A stretch of 10,099 bases of DNA from Candidatus Pacearchaeota archaeon. Lineage in GTDB: Archaea > Nanoarchaeota > Nanoarchaeia > Pacearchaeales > GW2011-AR1. This document shows positions 1 through 7,126 of this stretch, one piece after another (position 1 is the first letter of the stretch; every line of letters starts with the position of its first letter). The notes below the pieces were generated by a model. The model was not told the DNA's origin. It saw only the letters and a list, made by a program, of their open reading frames with translations, and ran no database searches. The translations under genes were made by a program, and so were the position numbers. The stretch spans positions 1-10,099 of the forward strand of contig NZAS01000134.1 in assembly GCA_002686195.1 (NCBI GenBank), in the 5' to 3' direction.

Positions 1-285
1 ACAGTTGAAGGTTTTACACAAGATGATGCTCAAAGATGGGGTTGGAGAATATCAGAACAAGGTTGGGTAAATTATCCAGATTATCAAGCAAGAGTGTTTC
101 GTAATGATAAAAGTATTAGGTGGGTAAGACCTTTACATGAGTTTATAGATGGTTGTAAAACTTATGCACATTTACCGCCACAAGAAGAATTAAGTTTATA
201 TCATCCAAAAACTATACAAAAACAAGAACAGCAAAATATGTTTTATAATCAAAATTTTAGTAAAGAGATGAATGTAAGGAGGTAA
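1..285 (+). CDS. Glycosyltransferase family 2, C-terminal fragment (5' end outside window)
   Basis: The reading frame is open from the first base of the window, so this is the last 94 residues of a longer protein. The fragment has the pattern seen near the C-terminus of many family 2 (GT-A) glycosyltransferases: YPDYQARVFRN (residues 25-35 of the fragment), then IRWVRPLHEFIDG, then LYHPKTIQKQEQQN and FYNQ. In that family the YP..Q.R.FRN...IRW...H segment lies after the catalytic core, and the H.KT...Q..QN segment is close to the end. The catalytic DxD region is not in the window. It probably transfers a sugar from a nucleotide donor in the cytoplasm. The acceptor is unknown. The stop codon abuts a strong ribosome binding site for the next gene, so the two are probably co-transcribed. 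An internal GTG at 94 is not needed as a start. The family call is fairly secure, the substrate is not. Confidence 0.8.
   Translation, partial: TVEGFTQDDAQRWGWRISEQGWVNYPDYQARVFRNDKSIRWVRPLHEFIDGCKTYAHLPPQEELSLYHPKTIQKQEQQNMFYNQNFSKEMNVRR
276..282 (+). promoter_or_regulatory. Strong Shine-Dalgarno sequence for the methyltransferase gene
   Basis: AAGGAGG lies five bases before a GTG codon at 288 and overlaps the last codons of the upstream glycosyltransferase. It is the best ribosome binding site in the window and decides in favour of the GTG start. Confidence 0.8.
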
Positions 286-287
286 TT

Positions 288-857
288 GTGGCACATAAAG
301 AACAATGGGTATTTTGTGGAAAAGTTAAAGGATTACATCCTGAATATTTTGAAAATAAAAAAGTTTTAGATATTGGTTCATTTGATGTAAATGGTAACGA
401 AGAGTTTTTATTTAAGAATTGTGATTTTACTGGATTAGATATAGGTGAGGGTGATGGAGTTGATGTGGTTTGTCCAGCACAAGACTATGACGAACCTGAT
501 GAAACATTCGATACAATAATATCTTGTGAGTGTTGGGAACACAATCCATTTTATAAAGAGAGTATTCAGAACGCTGTTAGAATGTTAAAAAGTGGTGGGT
601 TGTTTTTTTTCACTTGTGCAACAACAGGTAGACCAGTTCATGGAGTGTCTTATTTAGAAGAACAATGTTCTAAACAACATGATAATTGGAAAACACTACC
701 GAATGTAGAAAGAGAGAATTGGGATAACGATTATTATAAGAATGTAACAGAGGATGATGTCAGAGAAGCAATTGATGTAGATGAGATTTTCAGTAGTTAT
801 GAATTTGAAGTAGAAGAAAATCATTGTGATTTATTTTTTTGGGGAATTAAGAAGTGA
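288..857 (+). CDS. Class I SAM-dependent methyltransferase
   Basis: This 189-residue protein has the Rossmann-type methyltransferase signature. Motif I is VLDIGSFDVNG (residues 27-36), followed by a strand ending in the acidic residue D51 (FTGLDIG), then FDTIISCECWEH (74-85) and a post-motif LKSGGLFFFTC (100-110). The segment NDYYKNVTEDDV (147-158) resembles the YrNlt..Dl stretch found in many small methyltransferases of surface-glycan clusters. It should transfer a methyl group from S-adenosylmethionine to a small molecule or sugar, and glycan O-methylation is the likely role given the neighbours. The GTG start is supported by the AAGGAGG at 276-282. The stop overlaps the next start by 4 bases. 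The fold is secure, but the substrate is inferred only from context. Confidence 0.85.
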   Translation: MAHKEQWVFCGKVKGLHPEYFENKKVLDIGSFDVNGNEEFLFKNCDFTGLDIGEGDGVDVVCPAQDYDEPDETFDTIISCECWEHNPFYKESIQNAVRMLKSGGLFFFTCATTGRPVHGVSYLEEQCSKQHDNWKTLPNVERENWDNDYYKNVTEDDVREAIDVDEIFSSYEFEVEENHCDLFFWGIKK

Positions 858-1885
858 TAAAAGTAAATCTATTAGAATTGGATATACATCGAAATGAAAC
901 TTCATTTAGATATTATGTTGTTAATCATAATTTATTTAAAGATATTGGAATTGAATTTACTAATTCTGATGATTATGATTATGCTATGGTTGGTCAAGCT
1001 AGTATAATTGATAAAAAATTACCATTAGAAGAATCAGTAGATAAAGGACTTGATTTTATATCTAAAATTACAGGAGATTATATAATTTTTGATGGTCAGG
1101 ATTCAACTACATTAATTGGTACAATTGATGTTTTTAGAGAATCTTCTGCTAAACTTTTTTTAAAGACAGTATATTTAAATGATTTTGATTTATATAAAAA
1201 AGGTTGGGTTAATGGTAGAATGTATTGGGGAACTGGTGATTATTCTGTTAGTGATATTGACAATTTAAAACCAAAAATGAAATTATCAGGAACAAATTGG
1301 GGAAATACTATATTTCCATCAGGAAAATTTGAATTTTTAAATTATGATAAAAATAAAAAATATGATTTGTGTGGTATGTTTCAATACCCTTTAAAAGAAA
1401 CTGTTATAGAACATGGTATATCACAAACACCACATTATAATAAATGTAGAAAGCCAGTTTATGATTTGATTAATAATACTAAGCATAAAGTTTGTAAATT
1501 AATTGATGGTGAAAGAATTCCACATGAAGAATATATGCAAAATATGTTTGATTCTAAAATAGTATTTTCACCATATGGATTTGGTGCATATGGTGCACCA
1601 AGAGATGTACAATGTGCTCAGTTTGGTTCTATATTAATAAAACCAAGAATAGATTGGGTTGATACGAAACCGAATATGTATGTTGAGAATGAAACTTATA
1701 TAGCATGTGAACATGATTTTAGTGATTTGGAAGAGAAAGTTGAATATGTTTTGGATAATTTTGATGAATTACAAAGTTATTTAACAGAAAATTTTAGAAA
1801 AAGATTATTGGAAATATATAATCCAGTACATCTTGTGAAACACACATATGAATTATTTTTAGGATTGGATGGGATTGGTGTGTAA
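854..1885 (+). CDS. Putative GT-B glycosyltransferase (exostosin/family 1-like C-terminus)
   Basis: This 343-residue soluble protein has no signal peptide or membrane segment. The recognisable part is the C-terminal half: DSKIVFSPYGFGAYGAPRD (233-251), then CAQFGSILIKP (254-264) and ENETYIACEHDFSDLEE (278-294). The order S-P-Y-G-F-G...RD.....G..LIKP, followed by a late aromatic/acidic stretch, is what exostosin-like and family 1 type glycosyltransferases show around the nucleotide-sugar binding site. The N-terminal 170 residues resemble nothing I can name, which is normal for the acceptor-binding half of a GT-B enzyme. The GTG start overlaps the previous stop (GTGA, 854-857) and suggests translational coupling. 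The donor and acceptor are unknown. The glycosyltransferase call rests on the C-terminal motif alone. Confidence 0.65.
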   Translation: MIKVNLLELDIHRNETSFRYYVVNHNLFKDIGIEFTNSDDYDYAMVGQASIIDKKLPLEESVDKGLDFISKITGDYIIFDGQDSTTLIGTIDVFRESSAKLFLKTVYLNDFDLYKKGWVNGRMYWGTGDYSVSDIDNLKPKMKLSGTNWGNTIFPSGKFEFLNYDKNKKYDLCGMFQYPLKETVIEHGISQTPHYNKCRKPVYDLINNTKHKVCKLIDGERIPHEEYMQNMFDSKIVFSPYGFGAYGAPRDVQCAQFGSILIKPRIDWVDTKPNMYVENETYIACEHDFSDLEEKVEYVLDNFDELQSYLTENFRKRLLEIYNPVHLVKHTYELFLGLDGIGV

Positions 1886-2547
1886 TGAAAGTAGGTATAG
1901 TTGTAACTACACATTATAGTGATAAATATAGACCAAATGGTAATGAACTAATTCAAAATTATTGTAGGTCTGCTAAATGTTTAACTCATCCTTTTAAATT
2001 ATATGTTTTTGATAATGCAAGTGTAAAAAAATTAGATAAATTAGATTATTCGTATGTTGAGGTGATAAGAGTTGAAAATCAACATTTACGAGGACTTAGT
2101 GGTACATGGAATGATGGTATTAAAATGTCTATAAAAGATTCTTGTGATGTTATACTTGTAAGTAATGATGATATAGAATTAAATGAAAGTGTTAATACTT
2201 TTATTGATGATATATCAGCACATAAATATAATGAAATAGGTATATATGGACCATTGAGTAATGGTATATTAGGTGGAATACAAAAACAAAATGGTCCGAT
2301 GGAAGGTATAAGAGAACTAACAAATAATAAACAAAATATGTTAAATGGATTTTTTTATGGATTTACTAAAGAATTTTATCATAAATTTAAGATGGAAGAT
2401 GATAACTTAATTGATGAAAAAAATTATCCTTGGGGTGGTAATGAAGAGGAATTTCAGAATAGAGTTTGGTCACAGGGTGCAAGAAGTTTTGTATTAGGAA
2501 GTTGTCATATATTTCATCATAAAATCAGAGGGTGGACAAAATTATGA
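1885..2547 (+). CDS. Small GT-A glycosyltransferase, family 2-like
   Basis: The protein has 220 residues and a typical GT-A layout. It starts with a beta strand (VGIVVTTHY, 3-11), has the nucleotide-binding FDNAS (42-46), then NQHLRGLSGTWNDG (65-78). The metal-binding DxD equivalent is VSNDDIEL (92-99, with D95/D96). GPLSNG follows at 122-127, NGFFYGFTKEFY at 154-165, and the acidic GGNEEEF at 184-190, which is placed like the catalytic-base ED motif of family 2. The C-terminal GSCHIFHH contains histidines (H208, H211, H212) that may help bind metal. It is shorter than most family 2 enzymes but appears complete. The ATG shares one base with the upstream TAA (TAATG), so the genes are probably coupled. 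The cytoplasmic sugar-transfer role is well supported. The substrates are unknown. Confidence 0.8.
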   Translation: MKVGIVVTTHYSDKYRPNGNELIQNYCRSAKCLTHPFKLYVFDNASVKKLDKLDYSYVEVIRVENQHLRGLSGTWNDGIKMSIKDSCDVILVSNDDIELNESVNTFIDDISAHKYNEIGIYGPLSNGILGGIQKQNGPMEGIRELTNNKQNMLNGFFYGFTKEFYHKFKMEDDNLIDEKNYPWGGNEEEFQNRVWSQGARSFVLGSCHIFHHKIRGWTKL

Positions 2548-3305
2548 AAACGAGAAAAACAATTGAAACATATGAAAGACTATGTAATTTTTTAGATAAT
2601 AATACTAAAGTATATTATAGTAGATATGGCGATGGTGATTTTAATATAATGAATGGTAAAAGAGAAAAAATGCATGAGTGGTCTCCAGAATTACAACAAG
2701 AATTGAGAGAGTCATTTGCAATTGATGACCCCTGTTATATTAAAGGTGCTATGGTAAATTATCCTTTAGAACCTGGAATGACTCATGGTGTGTTTGCTCC
2801 AGCTACAAACAACACAGAGATAGAAAATTGGTTATTAAATAACCAGAAAGTAGACTCAGAAACAATTTTTGATTCACATATAATGTTTCACTATATATCA
2901 GTTTTTAAACAAGAGTTAATGATAGATTTTTTGAATAAGTATATTAGACCAAAAAAGAAGATGTTTATAAATTGTTTAACTGAAGGTAAGGAGATGTATG
3001 AGCTTGAAAAGTTAGAACGTTTTGTTGGAAAAATAGATCATTTTGTTCAAGTTCCTTTTCACGATGCTTATTATAAAATGGATGAATGGTGGCCAGAAAT
3101 AGAAGAATATATAGATCAAGTAGATTTATGTATACCAGCCGCTGGTATGGCTGGGAGAGTTGCACAAAAAAGATTGTGGAATTTGGACAAAGATATACAT
3201 TCTATAGATTTGGGTTCAGTAATTGATGCTGTAACAGAACGGTCAACGAGAACTTGGATTGTTAGAACTGGTCATATAATTAATAATTTATTAATGGAGA
3301 AATAG
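2544..3305 (+). CDS. GT-D fold glycosyltransferase (DUF1792-like)
   Basis: I chose the ATG at 2544 because it overlaps the previous stop as ATGA; a GTG at 2532 in the same frame would add four residues. The 253-residue protein carries the two hallmarks of GT-D enzymes. The first is an N-terminal SRYGDGDF (26-33), whose D30-x-D32 corresponds to the DxE/DxD metal site. The second is a C-terminal Rossmann-like stretch DLCIPAAGMAGRVAQKRLWN (194-213), then IDLGSVIDAV (221-230) and RTW. The founding GT-D enzyme extends glycans on streptococcal surface glycoproteins, and family members usually sit in glycan clusters, as here. The site reads DGD where the original family has an acidic DxE. The gene downstream resembles the C-terminal half of this one. 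The family is fairly secure, the sugar is unknown. Confidence 0.75.
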   Translation: MKTRKTIETYERLCNFLDNNTKVYYSRYGDGDFNIMNGKREKMHEWSPELQQELRESFAIDDPCYIKGAMVNYPLEPGMTHGVFAPATNNTEIENWLLNNQKVDSETIFDSHIMFHYISVFKQELMIDFLNKYIRPKKKMFINCLTEGKEMYELEKLERFVGKIDHFVQVPFHDAYYKMDEWWPEIEEYIDQVDLCIPAAGMAGRVAQKRLWNLDKDIHSIDLGSVIDAVTERSTRTWIVRTGHIINNLLMEK

Positions 3306-3309
3306 TTTT

Positions 3310-3540
3310 ATGAAAGAAATATATTCAAAAATTAAACCAAATAAGTTATTACATATTATTCATAAAGTAGATGAGTTTTATACTATAGAAGATGGTAGAG
3401 ACACATTTGAGTTTGAAGATAAATTTAAAGTATCTTGGAAGATTTCTGATAAACTTAGAGTATACAATCTAGGAGAAGTTTCAAAACTTCAAGGTAAACA
3501 ATTTTATAAAGGTAAAATAGGTATGGAGTATAAGTTTTGA
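3310..3540 (+). CDS. Small hypothetical protein, 76 residues
   Basis: I do not recognise this protein with confidence. It has an ATG start with GGAG ten bases upstream (3296-3299), ends in an overlap with the next gene, and uses codons like its neighbours, so it is probably a real gene. It has no membrane segment, cysteine pairs or signal peptide. The N-terminal KIKPNKLLHIIHKVDEF (7-23) and the EFEDKFKVSW region resemble the opening of short cupin-type proteins common in marine glycan clusters, but the histidine-rich cupin motifs that should follow are absent. It could be a truncated relative of those proteins, a small accessory protein, or unrelated. No function is assigned. Confidence 0.6.
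   Translation: MKEIYSKIKPNKLLHIIHKVDEFYTIEDGRDTFEFEDKFKVSWKISDKLRVYNLGEVSKLQGKQFYKGKIGMEYKF
3525..3528 (+). promoter_or_regulatory. Shine-Dalgarno supporting a TTG start
   Basis: GGAG lies eight bases before TTG at 3537. It sits inside the end of the 76-residue gene and makes the overlapping TTGA start of the next gene credible. Confidence 0.5.
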
Positions 3541-3974
3541 TTAAGAAAAAATATAGAGTACTTGAAACAGTAACTACAGTAGATGGTACATTATATAAAG
3601 AAGAGTTAGGTTTGGATAATTTTAATGATTATATACATTTTCCACAAAAATATGCATGTGATGATATAAATAGTGTGGAAGATTTTGTTGGAGAACAATT
3701 AAAAGAATCAAATTCTGATATATTTTTATTGGGTATGGGTCATTCTAAATCAGCATTATTATATAGATTTAAAAAGTATACTGATGCTATTTTTATGGAT
3801 GTAGGTGCTGGTATAGATATGATTGCTGGATGTATAAATATAAGAAGGCCTTATGCTGGTGATTGGACAAATTATAGAATTGAAAATTATGATTATTCTA
3901 AAATTGATTATTTAAGATATTCGGGTGAAGGTAAACATATTTTTTTAAAGGATGTTATTTATAATGTTAAATAA
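3537..3974 (+). CDS. GT-D-like C-terminal domain protein, short
   Basis: This 145-residue protein begins at a TTG that overlaps the upstream stop (TTGA) and has GGAG eight bases before it. Residues 61-111 (DIFLLGMGHSKSALLYRF, then IFMDVGAGIDMIAG, then RRPYAGDW) line up by eye with residues 194-238 of the GT-D protein encoded at 2544-3305. Both have D...G.G.....L..., then an (I/M)D(L/V)G motif 27-28 residues on, then a second Asp six residues later, then an aromatic W. The N-terminal half with the RxGDGD metal site is missing, as residues 1-60 hold nothing like it. It may be a remnant of a GT-D gene, a domain that works with the full-length neighbour, or a divergent protein of its own. No catalytic activity can be claimed. 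Confidence 0.6.
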   Translation: MIKKKYRVLETVTTVDGTLYKEELGLDNFNDYIHFPQKYACDDINSVEDFVGEQLKESNSDIFLLGMGHSKSALLYRFKKYTDAIFMDVGAGIDMIAGCINIRRPYAGDWTNYRIENYDYSKIDYLRYSGEGKHIFLKDVIYNVK

Positions 3975-3995
3975 AAAAATAGCATATATAATGAA

Positions 3996-4826
3996 ATGAA
4001 AGTAGCTTTATGTTTACATGGACTGGTTGGGAGTCTGAATACTAAATCGCATGTTGAAGAAACACCATTAGATAGTAAAAAATTATGTGCAGAGTTAGCA
4101 TTTAAAGATTGGAAAAAATATATAATTGATGAAAATGATGTTGATGTATTCATTCATAGTTGGGAGTTAGACTTAGAAGATTATTTGGTAGAATCATATC
4201 AACCTAAAAAATATCAGGTAGAAAAACAGATTGTTTTTAATATAGAACACAAGGAAGATAATAAAAGAAATCAGGCAGTATATAGTAGGTTTTATGGTGC
4301 TCAAAGAGTTGGAGAATTAAAGAAAGAATATGAAAACGAGAATAATTTTATATATGATTGTGTTATTGATGCGAGGTTTGATTTAGCTTGGAACAAATCA
4401 GTTAAGTTTTCTGATTATGATATGAGTTATTTTTATATACCAATTTTAGTAAAAGATGGACAATGGTATGGGTATCCACTTGGACCTGGGAGTGATGAGG
4501 GTCATCAATCAGAAGTAGAGGACCTGATATTTTTTTCTAAATCAGAATATATGGATGCGTTTTTTAATTTATATGATTATATGGCATATTACAATCAAAC
4601 AATTTATCAATGGAAGGGAATGTCCTCACATTTTTTAGCTTATGCACATTTAAAAGAAATTGGATTATTACCTGATTATACAAAACCTGGTTTAAAAGTA
4701 TCTTCACCACACAGTATAGAATGGTTAGATGATGATGTTTTGAAAGTAATTCGTAAAGCTTATTTTGATGGTATTTCAATGGATGCACCTATTAGACCTG
4801 GAAAAAATTTGGATATTATAAAATAA
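3996..4826 (+). CDS. Putative glycosyltransferase-like protein with HSW and RFD motifs
   Basis: The protein has 276 residues. It starts MKVALCLHGLVG, has DVDVFIHSW at 48-56, YQPKKY (68-73), YSRFYG (96-101) and YDCVIDARFDLAW (120-132). These features recur in an uncharacterised family found in capsule, O-antigen and phage glycan clusters. There the opening strand and DVFIHSW fit a GT-A-like nucleotide-sugar fold, and the R-F-D motif sits where a DxD would. The middle holds a Gly/Pro-rich loop (GYPLGPGSDEGH, 159-170) and the C-terminus is charged. The gene begins 21 bases after the previous stop without a good Shine-Dalgarno, unlike most of its neighbours. A sugar-transfer or glycan-modifying role is inferred from family context. 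I cannot give a donor or acceptor. Confidence 0.6.
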   Translation: MKVALCLHGLVGSLNTKSHVEETPLDSKKLCAELAFKDWKKYIIDENDVDVFIHSWELDLEDYLVESYQPKKYQVEKQIVFNIEHKEDNKRNQAVYSRFYGAQRVGELKKEYENENNFIYDCVIDARFDLAWNKSVKFSDYDMSYFYIPILVKDGQWYGYPLGPGSDEGHQSEVEDLIFFSKSEYMDAFFNLYDYMAYYNQTIYQWKGMSSHFLAYAHLKEIGLLPDYTKPGLKVSSPHSIEWLDDDVLKVIRKAYFDGISMDAPIRPGKNLDIIK

Positions 4827-4829
4827 ATT

Positions 4830-4836
4830 AAAGGAG
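4830..4836 (+). promoter_or_regulatory. Strong Shine-Dalgarno for the NTF2-like gene
   Basis: AAAGGAG lies seven bases before ATG 4844, inside AATTAAAGGAG (4826-4836). The same 11 bases occur at 7123-7133 before the three-domain gene. These are two of the few genes here that do not overlap their upstream neighbour. Confidence 0.75.
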
Positions 4837-4843
4837 TTACAAA

Positions 4844-5176
4844 ATGGTTAATTTAATTGATATAGCAGAAACTTATTTCAAAATATTTTCTAATAAGGAT
4901 TCTGAGGGATTAAGAAATATGTTTTCTGAAAATGTATATTTGAGAGATTGGGAAATACTTGCAAATGGTATAGATGAAGTTGTGGACGCTAATCAGAGCA
5001 TTTTCGATTCAGTTGATACAATAGTAGTTACACCAATTAGAATAATTTCAAATGGTATAGATTATGTATCAGCTGAATTAGAGATAGTTGTGAATGATGA
5101 AGAGACTTTATTAGTTACAGATATATTAGAATTTGATGATGATAAAATAAATTCAGTAAGGGCATACAGGGGATGA
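4844..5176 (+). CDS. NTF2/SnoaL-like small protein
   Basis: The 110-residue protein has the size and layout of the cone-shaped NTF2/SnoaL fold: an N-terminal helix (IAETYFKIFSNKDSEGLRNMF, from residue 6), the short stretch SENVYLRDWE (28-37), a GIDEVV helix, then long alternating strands (TIVVTPIRIIS, YVSAELEIVVN, LLVTDILEFDDD) ending in a strand with RAYRG. The pattern of a helix followed by F....V...DWE...GIDEV is common in SnoaL-like proteins that sit in marine and Campylobacter-type glycan clusters next to HAD and nucleotidyltransferase genes. Members of the fold include isomerases, dehydratases and non-catalytic binding proteins, so the reaction cannot be named. It has a strong AAAGGAG ribosome binding site, and its stop overlaps the HAD gene (ATGA). 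Confidence 0.7.
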   Translation: MVNLIDIAETYFKIFSNKDSEGLRNMFSENVYLRDWEILANGIDEVVDANQSIFDSVDTIVVTPIRIISNGIDYVSAELEIVVNDEETLLVTDILEFDDDKINSVRAYRG

Positions 5177-5538
5177 GTAAACCAAAAACAATATTTTGTG
5201 ACTTAGATGGAACTCTTACAAAACATCCTGCTGACGCTACAGTAATACAGGATCCAAATTATGAGTTGGAAGTTTTACCTGGAACAAAAGAAATTATGAA
5301 TGATTGGGATAGAAAAAGATATTATATTGTAATCACTACTGGTAGAAAAGAAAGTGCTCGCGAAGCCACGATTAAACAATTACAGAGAGCGGGAATACTT
5401 TATGACCAATTAATTATGGGTTTTGGAGGTGGTGATAGAATACTTATAAATGATAGAAAGCCAAATAGTGATAGAGATACGGCTTATGTTATTAATGTTG
5501 ATAGGAATAAGGGGTTAATAGATGATAAAGAGAAATGA
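5173..5538 (+). CDS. Small HAD-superfamily phosphatase
   Basis: This is a compact 121-residue HAD protein. Motif I is FCDLDGTL (8-15, nucleophile D10 and general acid D12), motif II is VITTGR (53-58), and the motif IV acid is in RILINDRKP (89-97, D94). EVLPGTKEIMNDW (33-45) between motifs I and II, and the QLIMGFGGGDR stretch (79-89), resemble the small phosphatases found with sugar nucleotidyltransferases in capsule and phage glycan loci. There is no large cap domain, which fits a C0-type enzyme that accepts sugar phosphates or phosphate on a larger molecule. Together with the kinase and nucleotidyltransferase downstream it could remove a phosphate during nucleotide-sugar synthesis, as GmhB does for heptose; that role is inferred. 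It overlaps the previous gene by 4 bases and the next by 17. Confidence 0.82.
   Translation: MSKPKTIFCDLDGTLTKHPADATVIQDPNYELEVLPGTKEIMNDWDRKRYYIVITTGRKESAREATIKQLQRAGILYDQLIMGFGGGDRILINDRKPNSDRDTAYVINVDRNKGLIDDKEK
5509..5514 (+). promoter_or_regulatory. Shine-Dalgarno for the radical SAM gene
   Basis: AAGGGG lies seven bases before ATG 5522, inside the end of the HAD gene. It supports a start within the HAD coding region, so the 17-base overlap is probably real. Confidence 0.55.
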
Positions 5539-7114
5539 TTTTCGAGCTTTGATTGCATATCCCAATTTAAGTTTGGCGTTAACGCCATCTTATGCTATTG
5601 GTTTATGGACTTCCATTCTTAAAGAACAGAAATATGATGTAGCTCTTTTTGATTCTACTTCTTATGAACCAGTTTATGAATATATAGGTACTGATACAAA
5701 AGAAGCTGGTTCTGTGGATGTTACCGCTAGTGCTACACGTGCAAATAAACTTATGGCCAGTCGTAAGTTTGATCCTATAAAATTATTTGGAGAATTAAAA
5801 ACTGATCTTCTTGGTGATTTTACTCGTAAATTAGATGATTTTGATCCGCATGTAGTAATTTTTTCAACTGTAGTTGAAGATACTTGGCCTCTGGTACAAG
5901 ATATGTTGAAAGTACTTTCTGATTATCCAAAAATTAAATCAATTGTAGGTGGTGTATTCCCTACTATGGCACCCGATGTTGCAATTTCTGATGATAATAT
6001 TCAATGTCTTGCAGTGGGAGAAGGAGAAGAAACTATTCCTGAATTTTGTGAGGCGGTTCGTAAGTCTATACCGGCCACTAATATTAAAGGTACTCGTGTA
6101 AAAGACAAAGATGGAAAAATTATTTCTAATGGTCCAAGAATGTTGGTGAATGTGAATGATTATATTCCTGATTTTTCATTATTTGATAAAAATAGATTTC
6201 TTCGACCTTTGGGGGCTAAAATTTGGAATGCAATGCCAATAGAAACTTATAGGGGATGTCCGTATCAATGTACATTTTGTAATTCTCCAGCCCAAGTAGT
6301 TATTGCTAAAGAAAAACAACAAGGTATTTACACAAGACGTAAGAGTATGGATACATTACGCCGAGAACTTGATGTGATGGTTGAACGATACGATTTTAAT
6401 TTTCTTTATATCAATGATGATGCTTTTATGGCCCGTCCTAAGTCGGAACTTGCTGAATTTGTTGAAATGTATAAAGATTACAAGTTACCATTTTGGTGTC
6501 AAACGCGGTTTGAAGATATTGATGAAGATAAAATAGAGTGGTGTCAGGAAGTAGGCCTTTATCGTATGTCTTTTGGTCTTGAACATGGGAACGAGGAGTT
6601 TCGCCGAAAGAGGTTGCTTCGTAGGATGACCAATGAACTTATATTGGAAAAAGCTAAAATTCTTGGTGATTATAAAGTTCCGTATTCTCTTAATATTATA
6701 ATTGGTATGCCATATGAGACACGAGAGTTGGTTTTTGAAACTATTAGACTTGCTAAAAAGGTGGGTACTTTTGATTCACTTGCTGTTAATATATTTGCTC
6801 CTTATCGTGGAACTGTTTTGAGAGAAAAGGCTATAGCCGAAGGTTGGTTAGAACCAAACAAACAGGCTACTTCGTTTATTTCAAAATCTATTTTGGAGAT
6901 GCCACCACCTTATTTACAACCACAAGAGATGTTAGGAATCCAACGCGTTTTTCCACTTTATGTTACCCTACCAAAGTCTTATTGGCCAAAAATTAAACAG
7001 GCAGAAAATTTTGATACAACTGGTAATAAAATTTTTGATGAGTTATCTCAAAAATACTATCTTGATAAGTACGGAACTGATGAGGCAGAACGGATGCTTA
7101 CTTATGCTGGTTAA
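5522..7114 (+). CDS. Cobalamin-binding radical SAM enzyme (class B-like)
   Basis: The 530-residue protein has the two-domain plan of B12-binding radical SAM enzymes. The N-terminal Rossmann-like part includes YAIGLWTSILKEQKYDVALFD (from 24), VVIFSTVVEDTW (111-122), IVGGVFPTMAPD (141-152) and LAVGEGEETIPEF (163-175). The radical SAM core carries RGCPYQCTFCNSP (244-256), a CxxxCxxC cluster motif with C246, C250 and C253. NDDAFMARP (298-306), FGLEHGNEE (351-359) and IIIGMPYET (392-400) follow and are typical of this class. Known relatives methylate unactivated carbons or rearrange carbon skeletons, and C-methylation or epimerisation of a sugar or lipid fits the neighbours, but the substrate is unknown. 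The arginine codons are unusual here: 21 of 30 are CGN, where neighbours use almost only AGA. The gene also looks richer in CTT and in G+C, suggesting separate acquisition. Confidence 0.85.
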   Translation: MIKRNDFRALIAYPNLSLALTPSYAIGLWTSILKEQKYDVALFDSTSYEPVYEYIGTDTKEAGSVDVTASATRANKLMASRKFDPIKLFGELKTDLLGDFTRKLDDFDPHVVIFSTVVEDTWPLVQDMLKVLSDYPKIKSIVGGVFPTMAPDVAISDDNIQCLAVGEGEETIPEFCEAVRKSIPATNIKGTRVKDKDGKIISNGPRMLVNVNDYIPDFSLFDKNRFLRPLGAKIWNAMPIETYRGCPYQCTFCNSPAQVVIAKEKQQGIYTRRKSMDTLRRELDVMVERYDFNFLYINDDAFMARPKSELAEFVEMYKDYKLPFWCQTRFEDIDEDKIEWCQEVGLYRMSFGLEHGNEEFRRKRLLRRMTNELILEKAKILGDYKVPYSLNIIIGMPYETRELVFETIRLAKKVGTFDSLAVNIFAPYRGTVLREKAIAEGWLEPNKQATSFISKSILEMPPPYLQPQEMLGIQRVFPLYVTLPKSYWPKIKQAENFDTTGNKIFDELSQKYYLDKYGTDEAERMLTYAG

Positions 7115-7126
7115 TGGTTATGAATT

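Noticed and set aside
2532..2543. GTG at 2532 as the start of the GT-D gene.
   Set aside because: The ATG at 2544 overlaps the upstream stop as ATGA, the common junction in this window. The four extra residues have no support.
3665..3840. Two exact TATAAATA octamers (3665-3672 and 3833-3840), identical to the T4 late promoter core.
   Set aside because: Both lie inside a coding region, and at about 70% AT roughly two such octamers are expected by chance in 10 kb. No start-site evidence supports them.
3310..3974. A single gene broken by a frameshift between the 76-residue and 145-residue proteins.
   Set aside because: Each has its own ribosome binding site and a normal TTGA overlap, and the N-terminal piece does not look like the missing half of a GT-D protein. 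A frameshift cannot be fully excluded.
3987..3992. TATAAT just before the ATG at 3996, like a -10 box.
   Set aside because: It ends only three bases before the start codon and has no -35 box at the right distance. It is probably chance in AT-rich DNA.
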